Part shown: one piece after another, positions 38,039 through 48,005 of the stretch
How positions within the stretch are numbered: the stretch's first letter is position 1
How the letters are laid out: every line of letters begins with the position of its first letter
Assembly (NCBI GenBank): GCA_024226515.1
Contig: JAAELQ010000054.1
Coordinates: 1-50,429 of the forward strand
DNA: 50,429 bases
DNA from: a bacterium
GTDB lineage: Bacteria; Acidobacteriota; Polarisedimenticolia; Polarisedimenticolales; Polarisedimenticolaceae
Reading direction: 5' to 3'
Notes under the pieces: model-generated
Told to the model about the DNA's origin: nothing
The model's input: only the letters and a program-made list of their open reading frames with translations
Databases searched by the model: none
Program-made: the position numbers and the translations under genes

Positions 38039-39981
38039 GCGAAGACAGGCAAGCCGACTGGGAGTCCTGGTTCGGACCCCGGGGCGCCCTCGCGCAGGCG
38101 CATCCGTCCTACGAGCCCCGCGCGGGGCAGCAGAAGATGGCCGCGGCCGTCGGACGTGCGCTGACGGACGGGCACACGGCGATGATCGAGGCCGGGACGG
38201 GAACCGGCAAGACGCTGGCCTATCTGGTCCCGGCGCTGCTCTCCGGGCGCAAGGTGATCGTCTCGACCGGGACGCGCAACCTGCAGGATCAGATCTACAA
38301 CCAGGACCTGCCGTTCCTGCGCGAGCGCTTGAACCTGCGCGTCAGCGCAACGGTGATCAAGGGCCGCGAGAACTACCTCTGCCGCTATCGCCTTGCCGAG
38401 TTCGAACGCGAGCCGTTGCTCGAGGACCTGGCCGAGCGCAAGTGGCTGCCCGTGATCTCGGAGTGGAGCCACGATACGGAGACCGGCGATCGCGCGGAGA
38501 TCGCCGAGCTGCCCGACCAGCTACGGGTGTGGCGCGACGTCAACGCCCGCGCCGACACGTGCACGGGACGGCGTTGCCCGGAGTACGAATCGTGCTGGCT
38601 GACCAAGGTCAAACGCGAGGCCCAGCAATCGCAGATCGTCGTCGTCAACCACCATCTGTTCTTCGCCGATCTGGCGCTGCGCACGGCGTACGGTGCCGTG
38701 CTGCCGGACTACGACACGGTGCTGTTCGACGAGGCGCACCTGATCGAGGACGTCGCTACGCGCTACTTCGGCGTGCAGATCTCGTCGCGGCAGATCGATG
38801 AGCTGGCGCGGGACGCCGAGGCTGCGGCGGCGGAGCGCGGCGGTCCGGCGCGCGGCGGCGGCGGCTCTACCGCGTTGCGCGAGGCGAACTACGAGCTGTT
38901 CCTGCCGTTGCGGGACCGGCTGCGCCACGTCAACGGGCGTGTCCGGTTCGACCCGGCATCGCGTGCGGGACCGGACCTCGAGGCGCAGTGGGCCGTGCTG
39001 TCCGAGGCGCTCGACGAGGTCGAACGCCAGGCGGGGGGCGACGATGCGGAGGGCGATACGTCCGAGTCGCTGGCCCAGCGGACGGACGGCCTGCGCACGG
39101 GGTTGCAGCACGTGCTGGCGCGCGACGACGTCGCCTTCGTCTACGGCATGGAGCGCCGCGGGCGCGACACGATCATTCTCGGCGCCGCGCCGATCGACGT
39201 CTCCAGCCTGCTGCGCGAGCAGTTGTTCGACAGGCTCGATGCCTGCGTCCTGACCTCGGCCACGCTCGCGGTCGACGGAGAGTTCGACTTCTTCATCGAT
39301 CGCCTGGGGCTGGACGGCGCGGAGACGGCGGTCGTCGAGTCGTCGTTCGACTACCCGAATCAGGCGGCGCTGTTTCTGCCGCGCGACATGCCCGAGCCGT
39401 CCGACCCGATGTTCATCGAGCGCGCCGTCGAGCGCATCGTCGAGCTGCTCGAGATCACGGACGGGCGCGCGTTCCTGCTGTTCACTTCCTACTCCAACAT
39501 GCAACAGGTGCACGGGGAGCTGGTCGACCGCGATCGCTGGCCGCTGTTGCTGCAGGGCGAGGGCAGCAAGATCGCGCTGGTGGAGACGTTCAAGCGCACG
39601 CCGCGTGCGGTGCTGTGCGGCACGACCTCGTTCTGGCACGGCGTCGACGTACCCGGCGACGCCCTGTCGCTCGTCGTCGTGGACAAGCTCCCGTTTGCGG
39701 TCCCGAGCGACCCGTTGATTGCCGCGCGCATCGATCGTATCCGCGCGGAGAAGGGCAACCCGTTCATGGAGTACCAGACGCCGATGGCCGTGCTGGAGCT
39801 GAAGCAGGGGCTGGGACGCCTGCTGCGCGGCCGCGCCGATCGCGGGCTGCTGGCGGTGCTCGACCCGCGCGTGACGACGCGGCGCTACGGCAAGACGTTT
39901 ATTCGCTCGCTGCCGGGGTATCGCGTCCTGCGCGATGTCGAGCCGTGCGCTGAGTTCTTCCACGAAGTGAGCGATCGATGA
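38035..39981 (+). CDS. XPD/DinG-family ATP-dependent DNA helicase with Fe-S cysteines
   Basis: A superfamily 2 helicase of 648 residues. Walker A is [13 protein letters not shown], the DEAH box is [11 protein letters not shown], motif III is LTSATL, and the C-terminal helicase core includes [10 protein letters not shown] and [14 protein letters not shown]. Four cysteines fitting the Fe-S cluster of XPD/DinG lie between motifs I and II: YLCRYR, then [10 protein letters not shown] and ESCW. It probably unwinds DNA with 5'-3' polarity in repair, as DinG/YoaA do. It starts at GTG 38035 inside the end of glyA and overlaps the next gene by ATGA, so translation is coupled. Confidence 0.92.
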   Translation: MSEDRQADWESWFGPRGALAQAHPSYEPRAGQQKMAAAVGRALTDGHTAMIEAGTGTGKTLAYLVPALLSGRKVIVSTGTRNLQDQIYNQDLPFLRERLNLRVSATVIKGRENYLCRYRLAEFEREPLLEDLAERKWLPVISEWSHDTETGDRAEIAELPDQLRVWRDVNARADTCTGRRCPEYESCWLTKVKREAQQSQIVVVNHHLFFADLALRTAYGAVLPDYDTVLFDEAHLIEDVATRYFGVQISSRQIDELARDAEAAAAERGGPARGGGGSTALREANYELFLPLRDRLRHVNGRVRFDPASRAGPDLEAQWAVLSEALDEVERQAGGDDAEGDTSESLAQRTDGLRTGLQHVLARDDVAFVYGMERRGRDTIILGAAPIDVSSLLREQLFDRLDACVLTSATLAVDGEFDFFIDRLGLDGAETAVVESSFDYPNQAALFLPRDMPEPSDPMFIERAVERIVELLEITDGRAFLLFTSYSNMQQVHGELVDRDRWPLLLQGEGSKIALVETFKRTPRAVLCGTTSFWHGVDVPGDALSLVVVDKLPFAVPSDPLIAARIDRIRAEKGNPFMEYQTPMAVLELKQGLGRLLRGRADRGLLAVLDPRVTTRRYGKTFIRSLPGYRVLRDVEPCAEFFHEVSDR

Positions 39982-40442
39982 GCGAACTCATTGGGTTGAT
40001 CTCCGACACCCACGGCCTACTGCGCCCGCAGGCGATCGAGGCGTTGCGCGGCGTCGATCGGATCCTGCACGCCGGAGACGTGGGCCGGGACGGGATCCTC
40101 GACGAGCTCGTCGAGCTGGCGCCGCTGGTTGCGGTGCGCGGCAACGTCGACTCCGGCCGGCGCGCCGGCGCCCTGCCCGAGACCGAGGAGATCGAGGTCG
40201 GGGGATGCTGGCTGCACATGCGGCACATCGTCGACGATCTCGACCTCGACCCGCGCGCGGCCGGCTTCGCGGCGGTGATCTACGGCCACTCGCATCAGCC
40301 CTCGGTCGAGCGCCGAGACGGCGTGCTGTTCGTCAACCCCGGGAGCGCGGGGCCCCGGCGCTTCTCGTTGCCGGTCACGGTGGCCCGCCTGGTCGTCGAC
40401 TCCGGGGAGATCGAGGCCACGATCGTCGACCTCGAACTCTGA
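39978..40442 (+). CDS. YfcE/MJ0936-family metallophosphoesterase
   Basis: A 154-residue dimetal phosphodiesterase. All motifs are present: LIGLISDTHG (Asp, His), ILHAGDVG, AVRGNVD (G-N-x-D variant of GNHD), and VIYGHSHQP with FVNPGSAGPRR. The family acts on cyclic nucleotides or phosphodiesters in vitro; the natural substrate is unknown. It is the third gene of the glyA operon, overlapping the helicase stop. Confidence 0.9.
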   Translation: MSELIGLISDTHGLLRPQAIEALRGVDRILHAGDVGRDGILDELVELAPLVAVRGNVDSGRRAGALPETEEIEVGGCWLHMRHIVDDLDLDPRAAGFAAVIYGHSHQPSVERRDGVLFVNPGSAGPRRFSLPVTVARLVVDSGEIEATIVDLEL

Positions 40443-40467
40443 AGGTGCCCCGGCGGCGTCTTCTCGC

Positions 40468-40473
40468 TACAAT
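40468..40473 (+). promoter_or_regulatory. Candidate -10 upstream of the PQQ-propeller operon
   Basis: CGCTACAATCGG contains TACAAT 51 bp before ATG 40525; GGGAGG lies just before the ATG. No clear -35. Confidence 0.4.
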
Positions 40474-40524
40474 CGGCCCGCCGGCGGCGGGGAACACACC
40501 CGACCTGCCGCGTGGGAGGTTTCG

Positions 40525-41793
40525 ATGACCGCTCGCCCGCCGCGCTCGACGCGGATCCTGGTTCTCCTGATTGCAGTGCTGCTCGCCGCTCCGGCCGCCG
40601 CCGCCGACTGGTTGCAGCGAGGCGGCCCCGACGGCGATTTCAAGGTCGCCGACGCCGGCCTGGCCGACGCGTGGCCCGAGGCGGGGCCCGGTGTCGTGTG
40701 GTCGCGCCCGCTCGGCTCGGGCTACTCCGGCATCCTCGTCGAGGGCGATCGCCTGTACACCGCGTTCCGCCGCGGCGACAACGAGGTCGTCACGGCCCTC
40801 GACTCCGCGACGGGAGAGACGATCTGGGAGCACGAGAACAAGGCGTCGGCACACGAGGATCAGACGAAGGACTTCGGCGAGGGGCCGAACGCCACGCCGC
40901 TGATCCACGGCGACCACATCTACAGCATCGGCTTCCGCGGGTTGCTGCAGTGTCTCGACAAGAAGACGGGCAAGGCGGTCTGGTCGCGCGATCTCGAGCG
41001 GGACCTCGGCGCGAAGATGCACGAATTCGGCTACTCGAACAGCCCCGTCGCCCGCAACGGCATGATCATCGTCCTCGTCGGCGGTGACGAGCACGGCGCG
41101 GTCGGGTTCGATCCGCAGGACGGGAAGATCCGCTGGAAGACGCCCAAGCTCGCCATCAGCTACTCGACGCCCGTGTTCATCGAGATCGCGGGCGAGGAGC
41201 AGATGGTGTTCATGTCGCCGGACGAGATCGTCGGGGTCCGGATGACCGACGCTGCCGTCCGCTGGCGGCACGAGCACAAGAACCAGTACAGCAACAACTG
41301 CAGCGGTCCGTGGTGGGGCGACGACGGCCTGCTGTTCGTCAGTTCGCAGGCCGACGCCGGCAGCCGCACGTTGCGCCTGAAGAAGAAGGGCGACGAGATC
41401 GCGGTCAAGCAGGTGTCGCGCGAGGCCAAGTACAAGATCTTCCACAACTCCGCGATCCGGCTCGGCAAGCACGTCTACGGGGTCGGGGCCAGCGGAATCC
41501 TGATCGCCTACGACATCGAGGCCGGGAAGATCCTGTGGCGCGAGCGCGGATACCCGGCGGCGAACATGGTCTGGGCCGACGGCAAGTTCATCCTGCTCGA
41601 CGAGAACGGGAAGCTCTCGCTGGCCGGCATGTCGCCCGACGGACTCGAGCTGCACGCGAGTCACGAGATCCTGAAGAAACCGGCCTGGACCGCCCCGACG
41701 CTCGTCGGCACGCGGCTGTACGCGCGCGACGGCGAGCGCATCGTCGCACTCGAGCTGGGGCGCGAATCGATCCCGAAGGCGGGGGCCGAATGA
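40525..41793 (+). CDS. Exported PQQ-type beta-propeller protein
   Basis: A 422-residue periplasmic propeller. The signal peptide is ILVLLIAVLLAAPAAAA. Blade repeats of the PQQ type follow, with VVTALDSATGETIWEHENKA, LLQCLDKKTGKAVWSRDL, AVGFDPQDGKIRWKTP and LIAYDIEAGKILWRERG. No residues for a quinoprotein dehydrogenase active site are evident, so it is probably a scaffold like BamB or a member of the planctomycete/acidobacterial-type PQQ-repeat family. Its stop overlaps the next start (ATGA, 41790-41793). Confidence 0.82.
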   Translation: MTARPPRSTRILVLLIAVLLAAPAAAADWLQRGGPDGDFKVADAGLADAWPEAGPGVVWSRPLGSGYSGILVEGDRLYTAFRRGDNEVVTALDSATGETIWEHENKASAHEDQTKDFGEGPNATPLIHGDHIYSIGFRGLLQCLDKKTGKAVWSRDLERDLGAKMHEFGYSNSPVARNGMIIVLVGGDEHGAVGFDPQDGKIRWKTPKLAISYSTPVFIEIAGEEQMVFMSPDEIVGVRMTDAAVRWRHEHKNQYSNNCSGPWWGDDGLLFVSSQADAGSRTLRLKKKGDEIAVKQVSREAKYKIFHNSAIRLGKHVYGVGASGILIAYDIEAGKILWRERGYPAANMVWADGKFILLDENGKLSLAGMSPDGLELHASHEILKKPAWTAPTLVGTRLYARDGERIVALELGRESIPKAGAE

Positions 41794-42998
41794 TGCGCTC
41801 GGCGCTGGTGCTGTGCCTGATCTTGTCGACCGCTTCCTGCGGAGGGGATCCCGAGATGAAGCGTGCCGAGAAGCTGGCGCAGAGCGTGCTGATCGTCGAC
41901 GCCCACGTCGACCTGCCATACCGGCTCAAGGCCGAGATGGAGGACGTGACCCGGCGCACCGCGAGCGGCGACTTCGACTATCCGCGCGCGGTCGAGGGCG
42001 GGCTCAACCTCCCGTTCATGTCGATCTACGTGCCCGCCGAGTACCAGGAGACCGGCGGCGCCGCGGAGGTGGCGGACGAGCTGATCGACATGGTGGAGAA
42101 GATCGCCGCCGACGCGCCGGACAAGTTCAGCATGGTGACCGGCGTCGAACAGGCCAGGGGACTGCTCGAGCAGGACGGCATGGTGGGCTTCGCGCTGGGC
42201 ATGGAGAACGGCGCGCCGATCGAGGACTTCGACAAGCTGAAGCACTTTCACGATCGCGGTGTGCGCTACATCACCCTGACGCATTCCGAGAACAACCACA
42301 TCTCCGACTCGTCCTACGCGGACGAACGCGAGTGGAACGGCCTCAGCCCGTTCGGTGTCGAGTTGCTGTGGGAGATGAACAAGATCGGCATGATGATCGA
42401 TGTGTCGCACATCTCGGACGAGGCGTTCGAGCAGGTCATCGAACACTCGCGTGCCCCGGTCGTTGCCACGCACTCCTCGTGCCGGCACTTCACGCCGGAG
42501 TTCGAGCGCAACATGAGCGACGAGATGATCAAGAAGCTCGGCGCCCAGGGCGGCGTGATCCACATCAACTTCGGCTCGGCGTTCCTGACCGACGAGGCGC
42601 GGCGCCAGTCGTCGGCCTACTGGAAGGCGCGCGGCGAGTTCATCGAGCACAACGGCTTCGAGGGCGACGCCCCCGAGGTGGAGGAATTCGGCAAGAGCTA
42701 CTGGGAGGAGAATCAACGGGCCTACGCCGACGTCAAGGACGTCGCGGACCACATCGATCACGTCGTGCAACTGGTCGGCGTGGCCCACGTGGGGCTCGGG
42801 TCGGACTTCGACGGCGTCGGTGATTCCCTGCCGACGGGGCTGAAGGATGTGTCGTACTACCCGAATCTGATTCGTGAGCTGCTCGACCGCGGGTACACCG
42901 AGGAGCAAATCGCCAAGATGTGCGGCGGCAACCTACTGCGCCTGTGGGCCGAGGTCGAGCGCTGGGCCGCGATGATGCAGAAGGCCGCAGAGAAATGA
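41790..42998 (+). CDS. Membrane dipeptidase (peptidase family M19), lipoprotein
   Basis: A zinc dipeptidase of 402 residues. The N-terminus (ALVLCLILSTASCGG) looks like a lipoprotein signal with Cys near residue 17. M19 motifs are present: LIVDAHVDLPYRL (HxD), GMENGAPIEDF (bridging Glu), RYITLTHSENNHISDS, MMIDVSHISDEAF, VVATHSSCRHF and HVGLGSDFDGV. It probably splits dipeptides in the periplasm. It overlaps both neighbours by four bases. Confidence 0.92.
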   Translation: MMRSALVLCLILSTASCGGDPEMKRAEKLAQSVLIVDAHVDLPYRLKAEMEDVTRRTASGDFDYPRAVEGGLNLPFMSIYVPAEYQETGGAAEVADELIDMVEKIAADAPDKFSMVTGVEQARGLLEQDGMVGFALGMENGAPIEDFDKLKHFHDRGVRYITLTHSENNHISDSSYADEREWNGLSPFGVELLWEMNKIGMMIDVSHISDEAFEQVIEHSRAPVVATHSSCRHFTPEFERNMSDEMIKKLGAQGGVIHINFGSAFLTDEARRQSSAYWKARGEFIEHNGFEGDAPEVEEFGKSYWEENQRAYADVKDVADHIDHVVQLVGVAHVGLGSDFDGVGDSLPTGLKDVSYYPNLIRELLDRGYTEEQIAKMCGGNLLRLWAEVERWAAMMQKAAEK

Positions 42999-43567
42999 AC
43001 CTACTCCAGCGGATCTTCTCCCATCGAACGACACGCCGCTTCCTGAAACGAACGCGGTATCTCTGGTTTGTCCTGGTGCTGGTTCCGTTTGCGCGCTACA
43101 TCCGCCCCGAGCTGATGCCGCTGGCCATCGGCGTCTCGGCGTTCGGCCAGCTGATCCAGGCCTGGTGCTTCGCGTCGCTGGTCAAGGACCGTGAGGTGTC
43201 GATTCGCGGCCCGTACCTGATGGTGCGCAACCCGATGTACCTCGGCAGGTTCTTTCTCATCCTCGGCCTCGTCCTGTTGCTGGGCAACGCCTGGATCGCG
43301 CTCGGCTACACGGTGCTGTACTACGCGTACATGTACTACCGGGTGAAGCGCGAGGAGGCTCGCCTGCGGCGCAGGCACGGCGAGGAGTACGAGGCGTTCT
43401 GCCGCAAGGTGCGCCGTTTCCTGCCGTCTCTCGGTGCGCTGCGGGATCCGCACGTCCGCTTCTTCAACAAGGGTATGTTCCTCGAGAACAACGGACACTG
43501 GAATATCGTGCTGACGATCGTCGTCTACGCGGCGGTGTACGCCGTTCATCGCGTCTGGCCCGCGTGA
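42995..43567 (+). CDS. Isoprenylcysteine carboxyl methyltransferase-like membrane protein
   Basis: A 190-residue membrane methyltransferase of the ICMT/phospholipid methyltransferase group. After two or three hydrophobic helices the SAM-binding motif appears: IRGPYLMVRNPMYLGRFFLI, followed by REEARLRRRHGEEYEAFCRK and VRRFLP, as in the family. The substrate is unknown; in bacteria lipids or small isoprenoids are likelier than proteins. ATG 42995 overlaps the dipeptidase stop. It ends the operon 72 bp before the convergent S9 peptidase. Confidence 0.82.
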   Translation: MNLLQRIFSHRTTRRFLKRTRYLWFVLVLVPFARYIRPELMPLAIGVSAFGQLIQAWCFASLVKDREVSIRGPYLMVRNPMYLGRFFLILGLVLLLGNAWIALGYTVLYYAYMYYRVKREEARLRRRHGEEYEAFCRKVRRFLPSLGALRDPHVRFFNKGMFLENNGHWNIVLTIVVYAAVYAVHRVWPA

Positions 43568-43638
43568 GGGGGATGTTCCGAGTCTTCTCGGCGGACGGCA
43601 GACGGGATGCGACGGCCCCGCCCATTCCCGAGAGCCCG

Positions 43639-45762
43639 TTAGTCCTCGGAGTCCTCGTCGTCGTCCCCGCCGAACTCGTACTCCGGCAGCTCGGCGTTGC
43701 CGTCCATCACGAAGTGATCCATCCAGCGCATCAGCCGTAGGCTGTAGTCGTAGCGCGCGGCGGACTTGCGGTTGCCGTGACCCTCGCCGGGGTAACGCAC
43801 CAGGCGGACGGGCGTCTTGTCGATCAGCTTCAGCGCGCGGTACAACTGCAGGCTCTGGGACGGGTGCACGCGCGTGTCGTCGGTGCCGGTGGCGATCAGC
43901 AGCGCGGTTCGGCTGTTCTCGGCATGGTAGATCGGACTGCGCTCGAGGCTGAACTGCCACTTGGTCCACGGGTCGAAGCGGGTGTGGACCATCTTGTCCT
44001 CGACCGGAATCTCGGTCGTCAGCCCCTTGCTGACCTTGTTGCTGATGCCGACGAACATCACGCCGGCCTTGAAGTGCTTGCTGTGCTTCGTCGCGCTCCA
44101 CGCCGTTGCGTACCCGCCGTACGAGCCGCCGTTGATGCCGACGCGGTCGCGGTCGGCGATGCCCGCCTCGACCAGGTGGTCGACGGCGTCGACGAGGTCG
44201 TCGAACTCCTTGCCCGCCGCGTCGCCCTGGCTGGTCTTCGAGAACTCGACCCCGCGTCCGGTGCTGCCGCGGTAGTTGGGGTACAGCACGGCGTAGCCCC
44301 GCGCGGCGGCGACCTGTCCGGGGCGCGAGTAATTCGACAGCCAGCCGTTGCGGTCGTTCGACTCGGGACCGCCGTGCACCATCAGCAGCAGCGGCGCAGG
44401 CTTCTTGCCGTTCAGCGGATGGATCAGGATGCCCTCGAACTCGAGTCCGTCACGCGCCTCGATCGAGACGACTTCCTGGCGGGCGAGCTCGACTCCGTCG
44501 AGCCACGGGTTGACGTCGGTCATGCGGCGCGGCTGCGAGTCGCCGTGCCCCATCAGGTACACGTCGCGCGGGTGGCCGGGCGTCTCGCCGGTGAACGCGG
44601 CGAGCATGCCGTCGCGCGAGATGCTGATCGAGCGCAGGATCGGCGAGCGGGTCGGGGTTCCCGGCCCCGACGCCGCGTGGGTCTTGGACGGCCCCTCGAT
44701 GACGTCCACCTCGCCGAAGAGCGTCTCGCTGCGCAGGTCGGCGACGTACATCAGCGTCTGCGTGTCTTGCCAGACGAAGTCCCGGACGTGTCCCTCGAGC
44801 TCGGGAAGCACCTCGCGCAGCCCGCCCCCGGCCACCGGAGAGACGAACAGCCTTCCCGCCGAGGGGTCGTTCGGGTCGGCGGCGCCGATCAGGCCGACGC
44901 TGCGGCCGTCCGGGCTGAACGAGAACTTGCCCAGCTTGCCCGAGTGCGGGATCGTGGCCGAGATCGCGGACGTTTTCGGGTCGACGATGTTGATCTTGCG
45001 CGCCATGTAGCGGTCGTCGATCAGCGGCGTCGGCGCCAGCGTGACCGCGAGGCGCTTGCCGTCGGGGCTCCACTCGAGCTCGAACGCCGAACCGTCGAGC
45101 TCCAGCTCTCGCGGCTCGCCGTCGTCGTCCTCCTCCTCGTCCTTCTCCTGCGTCGGGTCCTCGGGCGTCGGGTAGAACGGTTCCAGATCGGCAACCCACG
45201 CCCTGCGCGGTCGCCAGTCCTCCTCGAAGACCTCCTGCTTGAACCCCTTCTTCTCGGCCTTCTTGCGCTTCTTGCTCTTGGGCACGCGAGCCACGAAGGC
45301 GACGCGGTCGCCGCGCGGCGAGACGCGGTACATGTCGATCGAGGTGTCGAACTCGAGCAGGCGGCGCGATTCCCCGCCGGCCAGCGGGATGGCCCACAGC
45401 GACTTGTGTTCGTCACCCTTGCGCTTGGCGAGATAGGTGATCACGCGACCGTCCGAGCTGAAGCGAACCTGCGACACGTTGACCGACCCGGTGACGAACG
45501 GCCGGCTGCGCCCGTTGGCCACGTTCATCACGTGCAGCTCGGTCCAGGCCGCCCCGTCGTCGTCGTCGCCGGGCCTGCGCTGGACGTCCAGCCGGTACGC
45601 CACGTGCGAGCCGTCGGGGGAGATCTCGACACTCGTGACCTGTCGCAGGGCGGCGACACGTTCCAGCGACAGCCCGTCCGGCTTCTCGGCGGCCGGGACG
45701 ACGCCGGCGGGGAGCAAGACGACGAGCAGGGCGAGGACGAGGCGACGACTGAGCGAGATCAT
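43639..45762 (-). CDS. S9-family (prolyl-oligopeptidase) peptidase, exported
   Basis: A 707-residue serine peptidase. A signal peptide (LVLALLVVLLPAGVVPAA) precedes a WD-like propeller (about 35-420) and an alpha/beta-hydrolase domain. The catalytic Ser547 lies in GGSYGGYA; the acid is in GTDDTRVHPSQ (about 628) and the His in GEGHGN (about 663). HGGPESNDRNGW and the oxyanion part YPNYRGSTGRG are present. A highly charged insert (KSKKRKKAEKKG and later EKDEEEDDDGEP) sits within the propeller. Probably cuts short peptides in the periplasm. It is 54 bp downstream of the NUDIX gene on the same strand. Confidence 0.92.
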   Translation of the reverse strand: MISLSRRLVLALLVVLLPAGVVPAAEKPDGLSLERVAALRQVTSVEISPDGSHVAYRLDVQRRPGDDDDGAAWTELHVMNVANGRSRPFVTGSVNVSQVRFSSDGRVITYLAKRKGDEHKSLWAIPLAGGESRRLLEFDTSIDMYRVSPRGDRVAFVARVPKSKKRKKAEKKGFKQEVFEEDWRPRRAWVADLEPFYPTPEDPTQEKDEEEDDDGEPRELELDGSAFELEWSPDGKRLAVTLAPTPLIDDRYMARKINIVDPKTSAISATIPHSGKLGKFSFSPDGRSVGLIGAADPNDPSAGRLFVSPVAGGGLREVLPELEGHVRDFVWQDTQTLMYVADLRSETLFGEVDVIEGPSKTHAASGPGTPTRSPILRSISISRDGMLAAFTGETPGHPRDVYLMGHGDSQPRRMTDVNPWLDGVELARQEVVSIEARDGLEFEGILIHPLNGKKPAPLLLMVHGGPESNDRNGWLSNYSRPGQVAAARGYAVLYPNYRGSTGRGVEFSKTSQGDAAGKEFDDLVDAVDHLVEAGIADRDRVGINGGSYGGYATAWSATKHSKHFKAGVMFVGISNKVSKGLTTEIPVEDKMVHTRFDPWTKWQFSLERSPIYHAENSRTALLIATGTDDTRVHPSQSLQLYRALKLIDKTPVRLVRYPGEGHGNRKSAARYDYSLRLMRWMDHFVMDGNAELPEYEFGGDDDEDSED

Positions 45763-45816
45763 GCTGTCTCCACTGGAAAAACCGATCCGCGGCGGGCCCG
45801 CGCAAGGTCGGACATT

Positions 45817-46413
45817 CTAACAGTCGGAACCCGCGGATCCCCGGCCGAGGGCCCGCAGCTTGTCCCGCGCCCGCAGCATCGCCGCCTCGCCGTCCGCCCG
45901 AACCAACGCCGCCAGCGGGATCCAGCGCGTGTCGCGAACCTCCGCCCCGCGGGAATGGGCCCGAGAGCGAGCCCCGAAGGCGAAGCGTAGATCGAAGTGC
46001 AGGTGCTCGGGCTCGTCCCGCCGCGCCGGGATCGTGTGGATGTCCACGTCGAACAGCCCGGATCCGAGGGGGGCCAGCCCGGTCTCCTCCAGCCCCGTCT
46101 CTTCCACCGCCTCGCGTAGCGCGGCGGCGGCCGGGTCCGCGTCTCCCGGCTCGACGTGGCCGCCCGGCTGCAGCCAGCGGTCGAGCTTCGCGTGGTGGAT
46201 CAACATCACGTCCGCCCGCGCCGGGCACAGGACGAACGCGCTGGCGGTGAAGTGCCCCGGCGCGAAGTGGTCGCGGGCCAGCGGATCGCCGCCCCGGTCG
46301 GCCAGATCGAGCATGCGGCGCCGGAAGTCGGCCTCCGGCTCGTCCCGTGGCGCGTAGTCCCGGAGCAGCCTGCGCACGGCGCCGAGGCATCCCTCGCGAT
46401 CGATCGTTGGCAC
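45817..46413 (-). CDS. NUDIX hydrolase
   Basis: A 198-residue pyrophosphohydrolase for nucleoside diphosphates linked to another group. The NUDIX box is GHVEPGDADPAAAALREAVE followed by ETGL, matching G-x5-E-x7-R-E-U-x-E-E-x-G-U with a two-residue lengthening of the first loop. The N-terminal 50 residues form a helical domain seen in some NUDIX proteins of this kind. The substrate is unknown. It is divergent from the ECF sigma gene. Confidence 0.85.
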   Translation of the reverse strand: MPTIDREGCLGAVRRLLRDYAPRDEPEADFRRRMLDLADRGGDPLARDHFAPGHFTASAFVLCPARADVMLIHHAKLDRWLQPGGHVEPGDADPAAAALREAVEETGLEETGLAPLGSGLFDVDIHTIPARRDEPEHLHFDLRFAFGARSRAHSRGAEVRDTRWIPLAALVRADGEAAMLRARDKLRALGRGSAGSDC

Positions 46414-46451
46414 GTGAAACCCCCGAAAGAAGGAAAACCGATCCCGAATGC

Positions 46452-46478
46452 TAACCTTTCGCCAGTTCCGTTGTCTAA
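46452..46478 (+). promoter_or_regulatory. ECF-type promoter, probable autoregulation
   Basis: TAACC (46452-46456), a 16-bp spacer and GTCTAA (46473-46478) fit the ECF pattern (AAC-type -35 and GTC/TCTAA-type -10). It lies 25 bp before the sigma gene, which suggests the factor transcribes its own operon. Confidence 0.5.
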
Positions 46479-46502
46479 GTCCATGAGGGGAACGACAGCG
46501 TG

Positions 46503-47042
46503 ATGACCGATGACAGCTTGGTCACCGAGGCCAGAGGGGGCGAGACCGACGCCTTCGATCGCCTGATGCTGCGCTACCAGAAGCTGGTTTGCAAGGTGGC
46601 TCTGAACTACGTCCGCGAGCGCCAGAACGCACTCGACGTGACCCAGAACGTGTTCATGAAGGCATACAAGAATCTCGATGCGGTCCAGGCCAAGGGGATG
46701 TTCAAGCCCTGGCTGCTGCGCATCACCTACAACGAGAGCATCAACTGGCTGCGCAAACACAAGCGCGACGCGAGCCAGGAGGACATCGCCGAATACACGA
46801 ACGCCCCGTCCCCGGACGCCGACCAGGAGTCCGAGACGCTGCGCCGCGAGGAGCGCAAGCAGATTCTCGACGGGCTGGAGAAACTGAATACGAAGTATCG
46901 CCTCGCGGTTGCTCTGCGCTACGCCGAGGGCATGAGAATCCGCGAGATCGCGGACGTGATGGACTGCAGCGAAGGGATGGTCAAAAGCCTGCTCTTTCGT
47001 GGCGTGCGTCAGATCCGCGACCGCGTGGCGAAGTCCGCATAG
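46503..47042 (+). CDS. ECF-family RNA polymerase sigma factor
   Basis: A 179-residue two-domain sigma factor. Region 2 is FDRLMLRYQKLVCKVALNYV and LDVTQNVFMKAYKNLD, with WLLRITYNESINWLRKHKR; region 4 is LEKLNTKYRLAVALRYAEGM and REIADVMDCSEGMVKSLLFR. The start is ATG 46503 or the GTG just before it; GAGGGG lies at 46485-46490. The anti-sigma gene follows after 15 bp, the usual order for stress-responsive ECF systems. Confidence 0.92.
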   Translation: MTDDSLVTEARGGETDAFDRLMLRYQKLVCKVALNYVRERQNALDVTQNVFMKAYKNLDAVQAKGMFKPWLLRITYNESINWLRKHKRDASQEDIAEYTNAPSPDADQESETLRREERKQILDGLEKLNTKYRLAVALRYAEGMRIREIADVMDCSEGMVKSLLFRGVRQIRDRVAKSA

Positions 47043-47057
47043 GCCCTGGAGTCGATC

Positions 47058-48005
47058 ATGAAACGGTGCACGGAATTCGAACCGCTGATCGAGAAGATGC
47101 TCGCCGAGGAGATCGGCGACGCCGAACGCGACCGTCTGCTGGCCCACGCCGAGAGCTGCGGCGCGTGCCGCGAGTTCGTCGAGCTGCACCATCGTCTGAT
47201 GGAGCCCGAGGTCGAGGTCGACCTGCCGACGGACGAGGAGTTCGCGGCGATGCGCCGCTCGGTCCTGCGGCGCATCGCGCCCGAGCGGTCCGCTGCCGGG
47301 CTGCTCGACAGGATGCGGGTGTTCTTCGCGCAGCCGCTGCTGGCCGGCGCCGGTGTCGCGCTGGTGGCGCTGCTGACGTTGTGGGTCGGATTCCGCCTCG
47401 GCAGCGCCGAGAGCGAGCCGGTGGCCAGCGTGGACGCCATCCTGGCCGGGATGCTCGAGGAGGCCCGCGGCAACCGCGGTTTCGACGACGTTCAGGATTC
47501 GCCCTACTCCTACTCCAACGTGGCCTTCCGCGACACGTCCGACGGGCGACTCTCGCTCAGCTTCGACGTCAGTCGCTACGTCGAGGCGACGCTGCCGCCC
47601 GACGATCCGCTGGTGCGCGACGTTCTCGTGCAGTCGCTGGTCAACCCGGCGCCCCTCGGAACCCGGCTGCAGGCGCTGAACTACGCGCGCGGGGTCGCCG
47701 GCGGCGCCGTGAACGACGCGCTGATGTGGACGATGCTCAACGATCCCAACGACGCCGTTCGGCTACGCGCGCTCGACGCGCTCTCGGTCGCGACGAACGA
47801 TCCCGAGGTTCAGGCGGCCTACGTCGCCGTGCTGCGCGGGGACCGGTCGGTGCGGATGCGCATGCGGGCGCTGGACATGCTCGCCGGATCGGGCCTGGCA
47901 GAGGAGCGCTTCGACCAGGTGCTGACCGAGCTGGAGCGCAACGACGATCGCGCGCTGCTGGTGCACGCGGCGCGGTATCCCGCGCGCGCAGGGAGCGACC
48001 GATGA
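47058..48005 (+). CDS. Zinc-finger anti-sigma factor with HEAT-like C-terminal domain
   Basis: A 315-residue membrane regulator. The cytoplasmic N-terminus has the ZAS motif LLAHAESCGACREFV (H-x3-C-x2-C) with an extra Cys at position 4. One transmembrane helix follows (PLLAGAGVALVALLTLWVGF, about 96-115). The C-terminal 180 residues, presumably periplasmic, hold helical repeats (LNYARGVAGGAVNDALMWTM and LRALDALSVATNDPEVQAAY) of HEAT type, which may sense a partner. Signal would release the sigma factor. It overlaps the next gene (ATGA, 48002-48005). Confidence 0.85.
   Translation: MKRCTEFEPLIEKMLAEEIGDAERDRLLAHAESCGACREFVELHHRLMEPEVEVDLPTDEEFAAMRRSVLRRIAPERSAAGLLDRMRVFFAQPLLAGAGVALVALLTLWVGFRLGSAESEPVASVDAILAGMLEEARGNRGFDDVQDSPYSYSNVAFRDTSDGRLSLSFDVSRYVEATLPPDDPLVRDVLVQSLVNPAPLGTRLQALNYARGVAGGAVNDALMWTMLNDPNDAVRLRALDALSVATNDPEVQAAYVAVLRGDRSVRMRMRALDMLAGSGLAEERFDQVLTELERNDDRALLVHAARYPARAGSDR

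Noticed and set aside
43777..45990. A 737-residue plus-strand frame opposite the S9 peptidase (and a similar 709-residue one opposite lptD)
   Set aside because: High GC removes stops from antisense frames; neither shows any family motif, while the opposite strand encodes a complete known protein.
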